A stretch of DNA of 64,000 nt from Treponema brennaborense. GTDB taxonomy: Bacteria > Spirochaetota > Spirochaetia > Treponematales > Treponemataceae. The notes beneath the pieces are model-generated. The model had not been told where the DNA came from, searched no databases, and saw only the letters and a program-made list of their open reading frames with translations. Shown here in pieces: positions 15,226 through 22,199 of this stretch; position 1 is the stretch's first letter; every line of letters begins with the position of its first letter. The stretch is taken from the NCBI GenBank assembly GCA_023666275.1, contig JAMPCJ010000001.1:248001-312000 (forward strand). Reading direction: 5' to 3'. Position numbers and translations under genes: made by a program.

Positions 15226-15549
15226 ATGAAAATATACATCGCAGGGAAAGTTACAGGGCTTCCCAAAGATAAAATCTTCAAAAAATTCTGCGCGAGCGCA
15301 AAGATGCTCAAAGAAACCGGGCACATCACGATGTCGCCTGCCGTCCTTTTGCTGAACGAGGGCTTCGAGCACGGCGAGTATATGCACATCTGTTATGCGA
15401 TGATTGATGTGTGCGACGCGGTTTATATGCAGAAAGACTGGCAGCATTCCAAAGGCGCACAGATGGAACTTTACTACGCGAAAGACACAAAGAAACAGAT
15501 TATCTACGAGGACGAATCGACTGTGATAAACTCGAATCAAAGAACTTGA
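15226..15549 (+). CDS. DUF4406 (nucleoside deoxyribosyltransferase-like) phage protein
   Basis: This 107-aa protein begins MKIYIAGKVTGLPKDKIF, the usual N-terminus of the DUF4406 family. That family has a Rossmann-like fold related to nucleoside 2-deoxyribosyltransferases. The conserved HGEYMHICYAMIDVCDAVYM and HSKGAQMELYYA segments are present. The biochemical activity is unknown. It is transcribed alone from its own late promoter at the extreme right end, which is where Mu keeps mom. A role in nucleotide or DNA modification is therefore an attractive guess but only positional. Confidence 0.75.
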   Translation: MKIYIAGKVTGLPKDKIFKKFCASAKMLKETGHITMSPAVLLLNEGFEHGEYMHICYAMIDVCDAVYMQKDWQHSKGAQMELYYAKDTKKQIIYEDESTVINSNQRT

Positions 15550-15605
15550 TGCCTTAATATCGACTAAGATGTTCTCATATTTTTAATCCGCAGCCGGTTC
15601 TTGAA

Positions 15606-15745
15606 ATGAAAAACGCTTTTTCTCCCGTTGGAATTTATTGCACACTATGAAAAGGCTTTGCACTACATTCCCGATAAAAACCATTTTTTCCCAAAAAATC
15701 CCGTCTTTTCTTCGGCAAAACGCTCGCTTTTCTCTGCTCTATACA
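15606..15745. other. Probable prophage right end with transposase-site-like repeats
   Basis: The sequence ...TATACA ends at 15745; read from the other strand it begins TGTATAGAG, like a Mu terminus (TGTAT). Two related sites lie within it. GGCAAAACGCTCGCTTTTCTCTGC is at 15714-15736 (in pieces AAAACGC and GCTTTTCTC), and GAAAAACGCTTTTTCTC is at 15608-15624. They could be MuA-type end-binding sites. The boundary also fits the point where the host polymerase frame loses its character (after SAAT). The 5-bp target duplication would start at 15746 (TGTTG). Confidence 0.5.
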
Positions 15746-16180
15746 TGTTGCAGCGGAAAGAGCAAAACCGCGTACTACAGATCCAATTCCTCTAACGTCG
15801 TCAAAGTCGTAATGATTGAAAAAACGCACAGCTTTTCCAAGTGTGTCAGGATTCATGCAACAAAGTAATTCTATAAAAGTTTGGACAACAAAAATATTTA
15901 CGAATGCATCGCACAGGTTATTAAAAGAAATTTTGTTCACTTTCAAGAAAGTAAAGAAAAAAGTAGCGCAAACAAAATGTACTATTTGTGTATATAAAAT
16001 AATAAGAAGTGACCAATCATACTGTTGAAAAAAGCATGTAATAAAAAATACAACCGAACAAACAAACAAAAGAAAAATAAAACTCTGTCGAATAAATTTT
16101 ATTCCCCAAATATCAAGAAACTCCTTTAGCCATAATTTTGAAGCGCAAATGCAAATGAAAAGCGGGCAAGCAATGAGCAT
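15635..16180 (-). pseudogene. O-antigen/polysaccharide polymerase-like membrane protein, truncated by the prophage
   Basis: This frame encodes several hydrophobic helices (MLIACPLFICICA, FIFLLFVCSVVFFITCFF, LLIILYTQIVHFVCATFFF), then DDVRGIGSVVRGFALSAAT, as in Wzy-like polymerases. After the AAT codons near 15746 it becomes basic and non-membrane and stops at 15635, consistent with reading into the prophage end. The frame is open upstream to about 16250 with more hydrophobic residues but without ATG/GTG/TTG, so the true start is unclear. Normal Wzy proteins are about 400 aa; only ~145-170 host residues remain. The missing C-terminus should lie beyond the prophage's left end. Confidence 0.6.
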
Positions 16181-16261
16181 CGATGTTGGAAAAACTAAAA
16201 TATAAAACGAGAATACATAACAAAAAAGATATATAGAAATAAAACTGTTTTCCGAAATGTC

Positions 16262-17224
16262 TCATTTTATACCCCGAATTTTTAACACAAAAAACAAAAT
16301 CTTGTGCTTTACATATTTTGAATTTTTAAGAAGAAAAAGATTGTCGAAAATTTTATTTTTGATTTTTTCATCATTCGAATAGATTTCTTTTCCGTTCAAA
16401 ATCACATAGGTTAAAATCTTCGCGGCATAAGTTAAAAGGAGAGTGCTTTCTATATAATTTGATTTTTCTAGTGAATATTCGTAAAGCTTTGTTACTATGA
16501 ACAATTTGTCTAAAATATTCTTTTGCTTTATACTAGTATTTATTGATCCTTTTCGCATTACACGATAAAAATAAAAACGCTTATTGAAAATTCCTATTTT
16601 TTCGTCGTGATTAAGAGAACATATCGTGCGAGGCATCCACTCTTCATCCTCGTGCAAAATTCCTTTTACAAAATAAAGATTTTTCTTGAGTACGAATTCC
16701 CTTTTTACAACGAATGACCATGCAGTCAAATGTCCAAACTTTTTCGCAAGAATTCCATGTATAAAATTTTCTTTTGTCATAACACAATGATCTATTTCTT
16801 TTTGATTAAAATTTTCGCGAATCGTCCTATTCTGCAAAATCAAATTAAATTCATTCTGTTTAATAAACTCAACAAAATGCTCCATGCTTTGTGAGTTTTC
16901 AAGATAATCATCGCTGTCAACAAACAAAAGCCATTCGCCGGTGGCTACATTTATTCCTGCATTCCGCGCGTCGCTCAAACCGCCGTTTTCCTTGTGAATC
17001 ACCTTTACACGAGTGTCCTTTGCGGCATATTCGTCGCAAATCGCGGGGCATCTGTCAGGACTTCCGTCGTCTACGAGAATTACTTCAAAATCACTGAAAG
17101 TCTGGTTTAAAACCGAATCAACGCATTCATTCAAGTATTGTTCAACTTTATACACAGGGATTATCACGGAGACGAACGGCGAATTGGTTTGAGAAAAATC
17201 GTTTTTATTTTGTGTTTCAGCCAT
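16262..17224 (-). CDS. Family 2 glycosyltransferase
   Basis: This 320-aa GT-A enzyme has the FVSVIIPVYKVEQYLNECVD N-terminus, LVDDGSPDRCP and NGGLSDARNAGI. It also has LLFVDSDDYLE, the DXD-type metal and nucleotide-sugar site (about residue 110). The C-terminal half is AT-rich and divergent, as usual for acceptor-specific parts. It would add a sugar to a lipid-linked surface glycan on the cytoplasmic face. It lies between the disrupted polymerase gene and two unknown genes on the same strand. The sugar donor cannot be told from sequence. Confidence 0.85.
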   Translation of the reverse strand: MAETQNKNDFSQTNSPFVSVIIPVYKVEQYLNECVDSVLNQTFSDFEVILVDDGSPDRCPAICDEYAAKDTRVKVIHKENGGLSDARNAGINVATGEWLLFVDSDDYLENSQSMEHFVEFIKQNEFNLILQNRTIRENFNQKEIDHCVMTKENFIHGILAKKFGHLTAWSFVVKREFVLKKNLYFVKGILHEDEEWMPRTICSLNHDEKIGIFNKRFYFYRVMRKGSINTSIKQKNILDKLFIVTKLYEYSLEKSNYIESTLLLTYAAKILTYVILNGKEIYSNDEKIKNKIFDNLFLLKNSKYVKHKILFFVLKIRGIK

Positions 17225-17272
17225 GATATTTTTCGGCTGAACGGGAACTATTCTTTCGATGAGAGCGGAATA

Positions 17273-17887
17273 TTACAAAGCAAGGATGATTCCTGCCGCT
17301 GCCAATGCAAGCGAAATCCAAAATCCGAATGTTCCCCAGAAACGCGTCCATTTTGCTTTGCGTTCCACACGGTGGATAATTCCGATTTTTTCATAAATTA
17401 GATTGTAGTTTTTTAGCAGCATGTCAAAAGCACTCTCAAATTTTCTGTACAGGTCATTCAAATGCTTGTTCTGCCTTTCTGATATTTTCGCTTCGAGCAG
17501 GAGCTTCTGTCCTTCTGTAAAATTGCGTGTAATTCGGGATAAAAAATCGCCGTTATCAATGACGGATAAATCAGCAAAACGGTATTCCTTTTTAAATGCA
17601 TTGTAAAAGTCTGACAGCGACAGGCAGCCGTACTTGTAGCAGTCAAGCAACGCGCGCTTCAAGTGACTTTCCGCCTTTGCAAGTTCGGAAGAAATATCCG
17701 CATCACTTATGTTGTCGGCATACATCCTTGAAAAATGGCTGAAGATAGAGCGTATTTCATTCAGTATTTCAACAGGAAACTCCGAATCGGCAACTTCCAA
17801 AAAAGCAACAAGCGGAAAGACGACTTCCCTGTACTCTTTGTAAATTGCAGAAATTCTATCCTGATATTCCGCTGCGATGATGCTCAT
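17273..17887 (-). CDS. Hypothetical tail-anchored helical protein
   Basis: This 204-aa protein is almost entirely alpha-helical, with coiled-coil stretches (ISERQNKHLNDLYRKFESAF). It ends in a single C-terminal transmembrane helix (TFGFWISLALAAAGIILAL), that is, tail-anchor topology. Its start overlaps the stop of the 65-aa gene upstream, so the two form a coupled pair. It is embedded in the glycan locus but shows no sugar-related motif. I do not recognise a family. An effector/regulator pair or a polymer-length or assembly factor are both possible. Confidence 0.6.
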   Translation of the reverse strand: MSIIAAEYQDRISAIYKEYREVVFPLVAFLEVADSEFPVEILNEIRSIFSHFSRMYADNISDADISSELAKAESHLKRALLDCYKYGCLSLSDFYNAFKKEYRFADLSVIDNGDFLSRITRNFTEGQKLLLEAKISERQNKHLNDLYRKFESAFDMLLKNYNLIYEKIGIIHRVERKAKWTRFWGTFGFWISLALAAAGIILAL

Positions 17888-18081
17888 TCTTGTTTCAGCA
17901 GTGTATCAAGTCCGGAATCAATTTCCTCTATCGTTCGGAATCTCCTGCGAGAAAGCAATGGATTGCCCCGTCCCGTTCTGCGAAGATCTCGTTTCTTGGG
18001 AAAAACCGGCTTTTCGTCATTCTTGCAGACTGAAATCGCCGTTTGCAAGTCGATTTTTGTTTCCGAACTCATTTCATACAT
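17884..18081 (-). CDS. Small basic protein coupled to the tail-anchored protein
   Basis: This ~65-aa protein runs from ATG 18081 (ATG 18072 also possible). The middle is strongly basic (FPKKRDLRRTGRGNP, SRRRFRTIEEID) and the C-terminus acidic. The stop overlaps the next start by 4 nt. Size and charge would fit an antitoxin or a DNA-binding partner of the downstream protein, but no motif proves this. Confidence 0.45.
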   Translation of the reverse strand: MYEMSSETKIDLQTAISVCKNDEKPVFPKKRDLRRTGRGNPLLSRRRFRTIEEIDSGLDTLLKQE

Positions 18082-18136
18082 AATCAAAATATACTCTCTT
18101 TCACCCCGAATGTCAATTCCTGTTCAGTCTGCCTCC

Positions 18137-19324
18137 TTATGTCTTCAAAACAATATTCCGTATCTTTTCCGAGCATTTAACTGCGCCGCACGGCTTTTCC
18201 AAAAATCCGAACAATTTTTTTTGCTCCATCGTTTTCTTCAAATACTCTTCCCTGTCAAAACCAAGAATATTTTTTTCAAGCTCGCACATATTTTGAGAAA
18301 AGCTAAATGGAAGTGTTTTCAAATCGAAATAAAAACCCCTGTCATATTCAGACAAGTCGTCCGCATATAAGAAACAGACTTTTCGGGGATTATAAATTGT
18401 TTCGAACATTGTACTTGAGTAGTCGGTAATCAAAACCTCAACCGCAATCAAAAGTTCCTGCATATCAGGATAATGTGTCGCATCTATTGCGGAATCATTC
18501 TCGGCTCGCTTAATCTCGGAAACATTTGGATGATAGCGCTTTATAATTGTCCATTTTCCGGAGAAACGTTTCTCAAGTGTCGCTGTGATTTTTTCATAGT
18601 CAAAAAAATATTCATAATTGAGGTTTGTGTTCCTGAATGTCGGAGCAAACATAGCAAGGTGAGTATCATTTGAAATGTCGAGCGCATCCTTTACCTTTTT
18701 ACAAATATCACTGGAATCTTCAAGCAATCGCTCGCTCTTGGGAGAGCCCCAAACGGCAATATCACCGTCATACCAAAATGATTTTCTATATAAATCCGCC
18801 GTCCACTGTGTTCCTGCCACCATAAGATCCGCCATTTTTGAATCATTCTTGGCGTTTTTTACATAACCACTCTTTGACAGCTGATCCTCAACATCTTTTT
18901 CAATTTTTTTTAGCGGCAAGTCGCCATGCCATGTCTGAATATAAAACTGATTCTTTCGCTTTCTCACCCAAAACGGCTTTCGGCAGTTGTCAATCCAAAC
19001 TTTTGCCGTAACCTGCTCATAAGTTGCCCTCAACGAATTATTTTTCACAAGACGAATTCCCTCCGGAAAACTTTTGTCATGCAAATCATTTACAAGCCAC
19101 ACAAAGTCGTATTTTTCATTCTGCTTCAAAAGTTCTTCCGCAATGTACTTGGGATTATCGCAAAAACCTTTGCCGAAAAAACTCACCATCACAACCTTGT
19201 TCTTGCGAACAGGGAATACACGGAAAACATAAAAGGACAAAGTTATCAATTCGCTGTGAATCCTGCGCATGACATTCCACAAATCGCTAGGCAGAATTTT
19301 TTTCGAAAAAGTTTTGATGTTCAT
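18137..19324 (-). CDS. CDP-glycerol glycerophosphotransferase family protein (TagB/TagF-like)
   Basis: This 395-aa protein shows the Glyphos_transf pattern. It has an N-terminal region with NPKYIAEELLKQN, then FYIQTWHGDLPLKKI (the TWHG motif), FAPTFRN, a C-terminal IKRYHPNVSE and LITDYSSTMFE. These residues bind CDP-glycerol in TagB/TagF. It should transfer glycerol-phosphate, or a related polyol-phosphate, to a lipid-linked glycan at the membrane. A TagD-type enzyme at 20593 would supply CDP-glycerol. The start codon is preceded by a G8 tract that doubles as the Shine-Dalgarno sequence. Confidence 0.85.
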   Translation of the reverse strand: MNIKTFSKKILPSDLWNVMRRIHSELITLSFYVFRVFPVRKNKVVMVSFFGKGFCDNPKYIAEELLKQNEKYDFVWLVNDLHDKSFPEGIRLVKNNSLRATYEQVTAKVWIDNCRKPFWVRKRKNQFYIQTWHGDLPLKKIEKDVEDQLSKSGYVKNAKNDSKMADLMVAGTQWTADLYRKSFWYDGDIAVWGSPKSERLLEDSSDICKKVKDALDISNDTHLAMFAPTFRNTNLNYEYFFDYEKITATLEKRFSGKWTIIKRYHPNVSEIKRAENDSAIDATHYPDMQELLIAVEVLITDYSSTMFETIYNPRKVCFLYADDLSEYDRGFYFDLKTLPFSFSQNMCELEKNILGFDREEYLKKTMEQKKLFGFLEKPCGAVKCSEKIRNIVLKT

Positions 19325-19331
19325 TTTTAAT

Positions 19332-19339
19332 CCCCCCCC
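19332..19339 (-). repeat. Poly-G (G8) tract at the Shine-Dalgarno position
   Basis: In the coding direction the sequence is CA, eight G, ATTAAAA, ATG. The tract sits 7 nt before the start codon of the glycerophosphotransferase gene and supplies its only ribosome-binding purines. Slippage would change SD strength or spacing without altering the protein. It is one of only two G/C homopolymers of 7 or more noticed in the window, both in this locus. Confidence 0.6.
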
Positions 19340-19348
19340 TGCATTTTT

Positions 19349-20590
19349 TTATAAATCATAATTTGCCCTAAACTTTTTCGCCGCCGCATAAACGCGAATC
19401 GCGAACACGACAACCTCTGTTGCAAATGTCAGCAGCGCCACGGACACAAAACCCATTCTTCCGGCAAGATACAAAATCCCAAGCCTGCACAGATGAAAAA
19501 CAGAACTGATTATCACACTTAGATTTGCAAATTTTATAATTCCCAGCGCACCCATAAGCGGATAGCCGAAAAGATATGTGGGAAGAGAAATGACCACCAA
19601 CGGAAGCATCGCGCGAAAAATAGGAACCGCACTCTCGTAGCCCGCACCGCAGAACACCTTGATAAACCACGGCGAAATAAAATAGAGAACAACACAGCCG
19701 GCAATGATGAGGGGCTCAAGAATCAGAATGAGTTTTTTCACAAGACGGTAGTTCCTGTTCTTGACCATGTACGGATATATGCCGTCCGAAATCGGAGATA
19801 TGCACTGCCGTGCGCACGAAGTCAAATTGTTCGCCGCGCCGTATTGAGCAAGCTGCGCCGAAGGAAACTTCAATCCCAAAAGCACGGTGTTCAGCGTCTG
19901 GTACATGCTCACGGCAACGCGGGAAACAAAAAACTGCGATGATTTCTTCAGCTCCTCCCGCACGCTCCCGAAAGAAATCCGCACAGGATAAATCTTCAAG
20001 CGGAAAAGTATTTCAAACCAGGTTAAGAAAACGGCGGACAGATTCGCGCCTATCGCGGCAACAGGATATTTCAGATAATCGCCGCTCGAACGAATCAACG
20101 TAAAAATCAAAACCAGATTGACGATTTTCGAGAGTATCACTCTGTATGTGAGAATGCTCATCCTTTCCAAACCGCGGAAAAGATAGTCGGGAAGAAGCGC
20201 GGTCAAAACGGTTGCGATATAATACAAAAACAGAAAGGCGCGGATTTCGATAAATTTTTCGATAAACAAACAGAGCGCGCTCAACACGAAAAGTCCCGCG
20301 ACTGCAAGAATCATTTTTGCGCCCAAAACAGCGTACATGATTTGTGCCACACGGCGATTATCATCACGGCAAAAAGAAATTTCTCCCGTGGCGGAAAGAA
20401 TAAACCCGAATTCGAGAACCATTTGAAAATACTGCATCACGGCTGCGGCAAACACGACAACGCCGTATTTTTCCGCTCCAAGCACTCTCGTAACATACGG
20501 AAATGTAAACAGCGGAAAAATATACGAGCTGAATGTCATCAGATAGAGAAAGAATGTATTCTTTGCAAGGTTTCGCTCGCTTTCCGCCAT
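19349..20590 (-). CDS. Wzx-like polysaccharide flippase
   Basis: This 413-aa protein is an MATE-like/MOP-superfamily membrane protein with about 12 helices. It starts with FFLYLMTFSSYIFPLFTFPYVTRVLGAEKYG in pattern (given here only as a description of the conserved LFTFPYVTRVLG region near residues 25-40). It would flip undecaprenyl-linked repeat units to the periplasmic side for polymerisation. It is 2 nt upstream-adjacent to the tagD-like gene end and 24 nt from the glycerophosphotransferase start, so these are one operon. Length is normal. Confidence 0.85.
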   Translation of the reverse strand: MAESERNLAKNTFFLYLMTFSSYIFPLFTFPYVTRVLGAEKYGVVVFAAAVMQYFQMVLEFGFILSATGEISFCRDDNRRVAQIMYAVLGAKMILAVAGLFVLSALCLFIEKFIEIRAFLFLYYIATVLTALLPDYLFRGLERMSILTYRVILSKIVNLVLIFTLIRSSGDYLKYPVAAIGANLSAVFLTWFEILFRLKIYPVRISFGSVREELKKSSQFFVSRVAVSMYQTLNTVLLGLKFPSAQLAQYGAANNLTSCARQCISPISDGIYPYMVKNRNYRLVKKLILILEPLIIAGCVVLYFISPWFIKVFCGAGYESAVPIFRAMLPLVVISLPTYLFGYPLMGALGIIKFANLSVIISSVFHLCRLGILYLAGRMGFVSVALLTFATEVVVFAIRVYAAAKKFRANYDL

Positions 20591-20592
20591 TA

Positions 20593-20982
20593 TTACTTTC
20601 CCAGGTCTTTCTTAATCTGCGTCGTGGAAACTTCCGGCGTCCGCTCCAAATACACGACCTCGCACAAGGGCTTGAGAAAATCGAACCGCCCTTTCCAGTC
20701 GTCGCCTATGACAAACGTGTCCACGCGGAATTCTTTTACATCGGTTTCTTTCTGTTCCCAGGATTCTTCCGGAATTACAAGGTCGACATAGCGTACCGCC
20801 TCAAGAAGCTGCCGCCGCTTTTCCCAACTGAAATAGCACTTCTTGTGTTTTTCGTTCCAGTTGAACTCGTCCGTCGACAGCGCAACAATGAGGTAGTCAC
20901 CGAGCGCCTTCGCGCGGCGCAGCAGCTGTATGTGCCCGTAGTGCAAGAGGTCGAATGTTCCGTAGGTTATTATGCGTTTCAT
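20593..20982 (-). CDS. tagD: Glycerol-3-phosphate cytidylyltransferase
   Basis: This 129-aa nucleotidyltransferase has [20 protein letters not shown] (the HXGH-type signature YGH), [10 protein letters not shown], and the C-terminal [14 protein letters not shown] that corresponds to the RTXGISTT motif. Length matches TagD (about 130 aa). It makes CDP-glycerol from CTP and glycerol-3-phosphate for the glycerophosphotransferase downstream. ATG 20982 is preferred because CAGGAAAA precedes it; the longer open frame to 21081 has no homology-like sequence. A 2-nt gap to the flippase gene indicates co-transcription. Confidence 0.85.
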   Translation of the reverse strand: MKRIITYGTFDLLHYGHIQLLRRAKALGDYLIVALSTDEFNWNEKHKKCYFSWEKRRQLLEAVRYVDLVIPEESWEQKETDVKEFRVDTFVIGDDWKGRFDFLKPLCEVVYLERTPEVSTTQIKKDLGK

Positions 20983-21065
20983 TTGTATTTTTCCTGAATA
21001 AAAAACGAAGAACCGACAAATTGGCTTTTTCAGTACCGCACCGCGGTTTCTCCGCTTAAAAAACT

Positions 21066-21134
21066 CAGTGAGTTTTTTCAAAAAGCCAGTAAGTTTTTTT
21101 AAAAACTCACTGAGTTTTCACAAAAAGTCACTGG
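21066..21134. repeat. 21-bp tandem repeat (VNTR) with palindromic units
   Basis: Units begin at 21066, 21087, 21108 and 21129, exactly 21 bp apart, each of the type CA(G/C)TGAG followed by T-run and A-run. Two copies with flanks form palindromes (AAAACTCA-G-TGAGTTTT and AAAACTCA-C-TGAGTTTT) followed by T-runs, so the array can also act as bidirectional terminators. It lies in the 178-bp gap between the small HTH gene and tagD. Confidence 0.75.
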
Positions 21135-21160
21135 ATTTTCCGCCGTTTCCTTTTCCATCC

Positions 21161-21349
21161 TCACTCCGCCAAGTCCCTTATGTCCACACCGAGCGCGTCC
21201 GCTATCCTGATGCCGTCGCTTATGCGCGGCTCCGTCCCGAACTGCCGCATCGACGAAACGGTCGTCTCCGCCTTGCCCATCGCGCGCGCGATGGCGCGGT
21301 ACGTGAGGTTTTTCTGCCGACGGTACGTCTCCACCTTGTCCCAAAACAT
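21161..21349 (-). CDS. Small XRE-family HTH protein
   Basis: This 62-aa protein from ATG 21349 (GGGGAAA upstream) is essentially one helix-turn-helix: LTYRAIARAMGKAETTVSSM followed by RISDGIRIADALGVDI. It lies at the end of the caspase-like/acyltransferase/GT operon, with only 10 nt after the GT stop. It is probably a local regulator. The ORF is open further upstream to 21370 but that would overlap the glycosyltransferase gene. Confidence 0.65.
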   Translation of the reverse strand: MFWDKVETYRRQKNLTYRAIARAMGKAETTVSSMRQFGTEPRISDGIRIADALGVDIRDLAE

Positions 21350-21359
21350 TACTTTCCCC

Positions 21360-22199
21360 TCATCCCTCAATCTCCCGCAAAATCCGCGCGTTCATCTCGC
21401 GCCGCTCGCGGTCGAACATCCAGCCGTACTTGCGGAAATACCGCACCGCGCTCTTGATGTGCGCGGCGAGCATTTTGCGGTTCTTGTAGCTTTCGCGCGC
21501 GTGCTCGTGGACAATCGAAACGTCCGGAAAATACAGCGTACGCGAAACGCGGTGCAGACGGCGCACGAAATCGAAGTCCTCAAAGTACATAAAAAACCGC
21601 TCGTCGAAGAAAACGCGGTTTTCAAAAAGCGTTTTCAGGCGCAGGAACATGAAGCAGCCCGAAAGGCACGGCGGATTCATCACGCGATCATAGCCGGAAC
21701 TTTTCAGGCAGTAGCGCGCGTCCTTTTTCTCTTTCCGCTTTTTCAAAAAACCGAGCGGCGGAACAAAGCGGCGGAAAATCAAATCGCTCGGAGCCGGCAG
21801 AAGCTTGCACAGGTATTGCAGCCCGCCGTCGGGATGGACGACTTTCGGCATCACGCAGCCCGCGTCGGGATTTTCTTCCATAAAATCGGCAAGCGCGGAA
21901 AGCACGTCTTTCCAAAAGCGGATGTCGGGATTCAAGACGACATGGTAATCCGCGCCGAGTTCCGCCGCCTCGCGAATCGCAAGATTGTGCGACGCGCCGT
22001 AGCCCAAGTTTTCGTTGTGAATGTAGCGGATGATGTCCGACTCCTTTTCCAAAATGCGCCATTTGTCGTTCGGCGAATTGTCGATGACGAAAAATTTTTC
22101 CACGCACGCGGAATCGAGCACCGACTTCAAAAGCGCGTCCACCTGACTTTTCGGCGTGTTGTACAGGACGACGCTCGCCGTGATTTTTTTTCCTGTCAT
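21360..22199 (-). CDS. GT2 glycosyltransferase, WbbL/rhamnosyltransferase-like
   Basis: In this 279-aa protein the GT-A fold shows ITASVVLYNTPKSQVDALL, FFVIDNSPND, NENLGYGASHNLAI, VVLNPDIRFW (the DXD-equivalent NPD) and FFMYFEDFDFVRRLHR. These are signatures of the WbbL-type rhamnosyl/galactofuranosyl group within family 2. It is coupled to the acyltransferase gene by a 4-nt overlap. It likely adds a sugar that the acyltransferase then decorates. The exact donor is uncertain. Confidence 0.85.
   Translation of the reverse strand: MTGKKITASVVLYNTPKSQVDALLKSVLDSACVEKFFVIDNSPNDKWRILEKESDIIRYIHNENLGYGASHNLAIREAAELGADYHVVLNPDIRFWKDVLSALADFMEENPDAGCVMPKVVHPDGGLQYLCKLLPAPSDLIFRRFVPPLGFLKKRKEKKDARYCLKSSGYDRVMNPPCLSGCFMFLRLKTLFENRVFFDERFFMYFEDFDFVRRLHRVSRTLYFPDVSIVHEHARESYKNRKMLAAHIKSAVRYFRKYGWMFDRERREMNARILREIEG

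Larger units (their letters stand above)
1..15745. mobile_element. Mu-like transposable prophage, right part (left end outside the window)
   Basis: The genes are those of Mu-type phages: DDE transposase with a MuB-type ATPase, GemA, DUF3164, an S24 repressor, a gp25-gp26-gp27-gp28-gp29-gp30-like packaging series, and lysis genes. Early genes run leftward and the repressor and late genes run rightward. Gene order therefore differs from phage Mu, where the repressor is at the left end and the early operon points toward the late genes. Protease/scaffold, major capsid and tail genes are absent between the MuF gene and the right end. They are either lost or encoded left of the window. The right boundary is inferred from where a host open reading frame stops looking like a membrane polymerase and from a terminal TACA. 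Confidence 0.9.

Noticed and set aside
15017-15229. 70-codon plus-strand frame overlapping the DUF4406 start by 4 nt
   Set aside because: Its start lies upstream of the late promoter and across the activator palindrome; no in-frame start of useful length remains downstream.
20342-20791. Plus-strand frame of 149 codons across the flippase/tagD junction
   Set aside because: Antisense to two recognisable genes; Arg/His/Ser-rich shadow.
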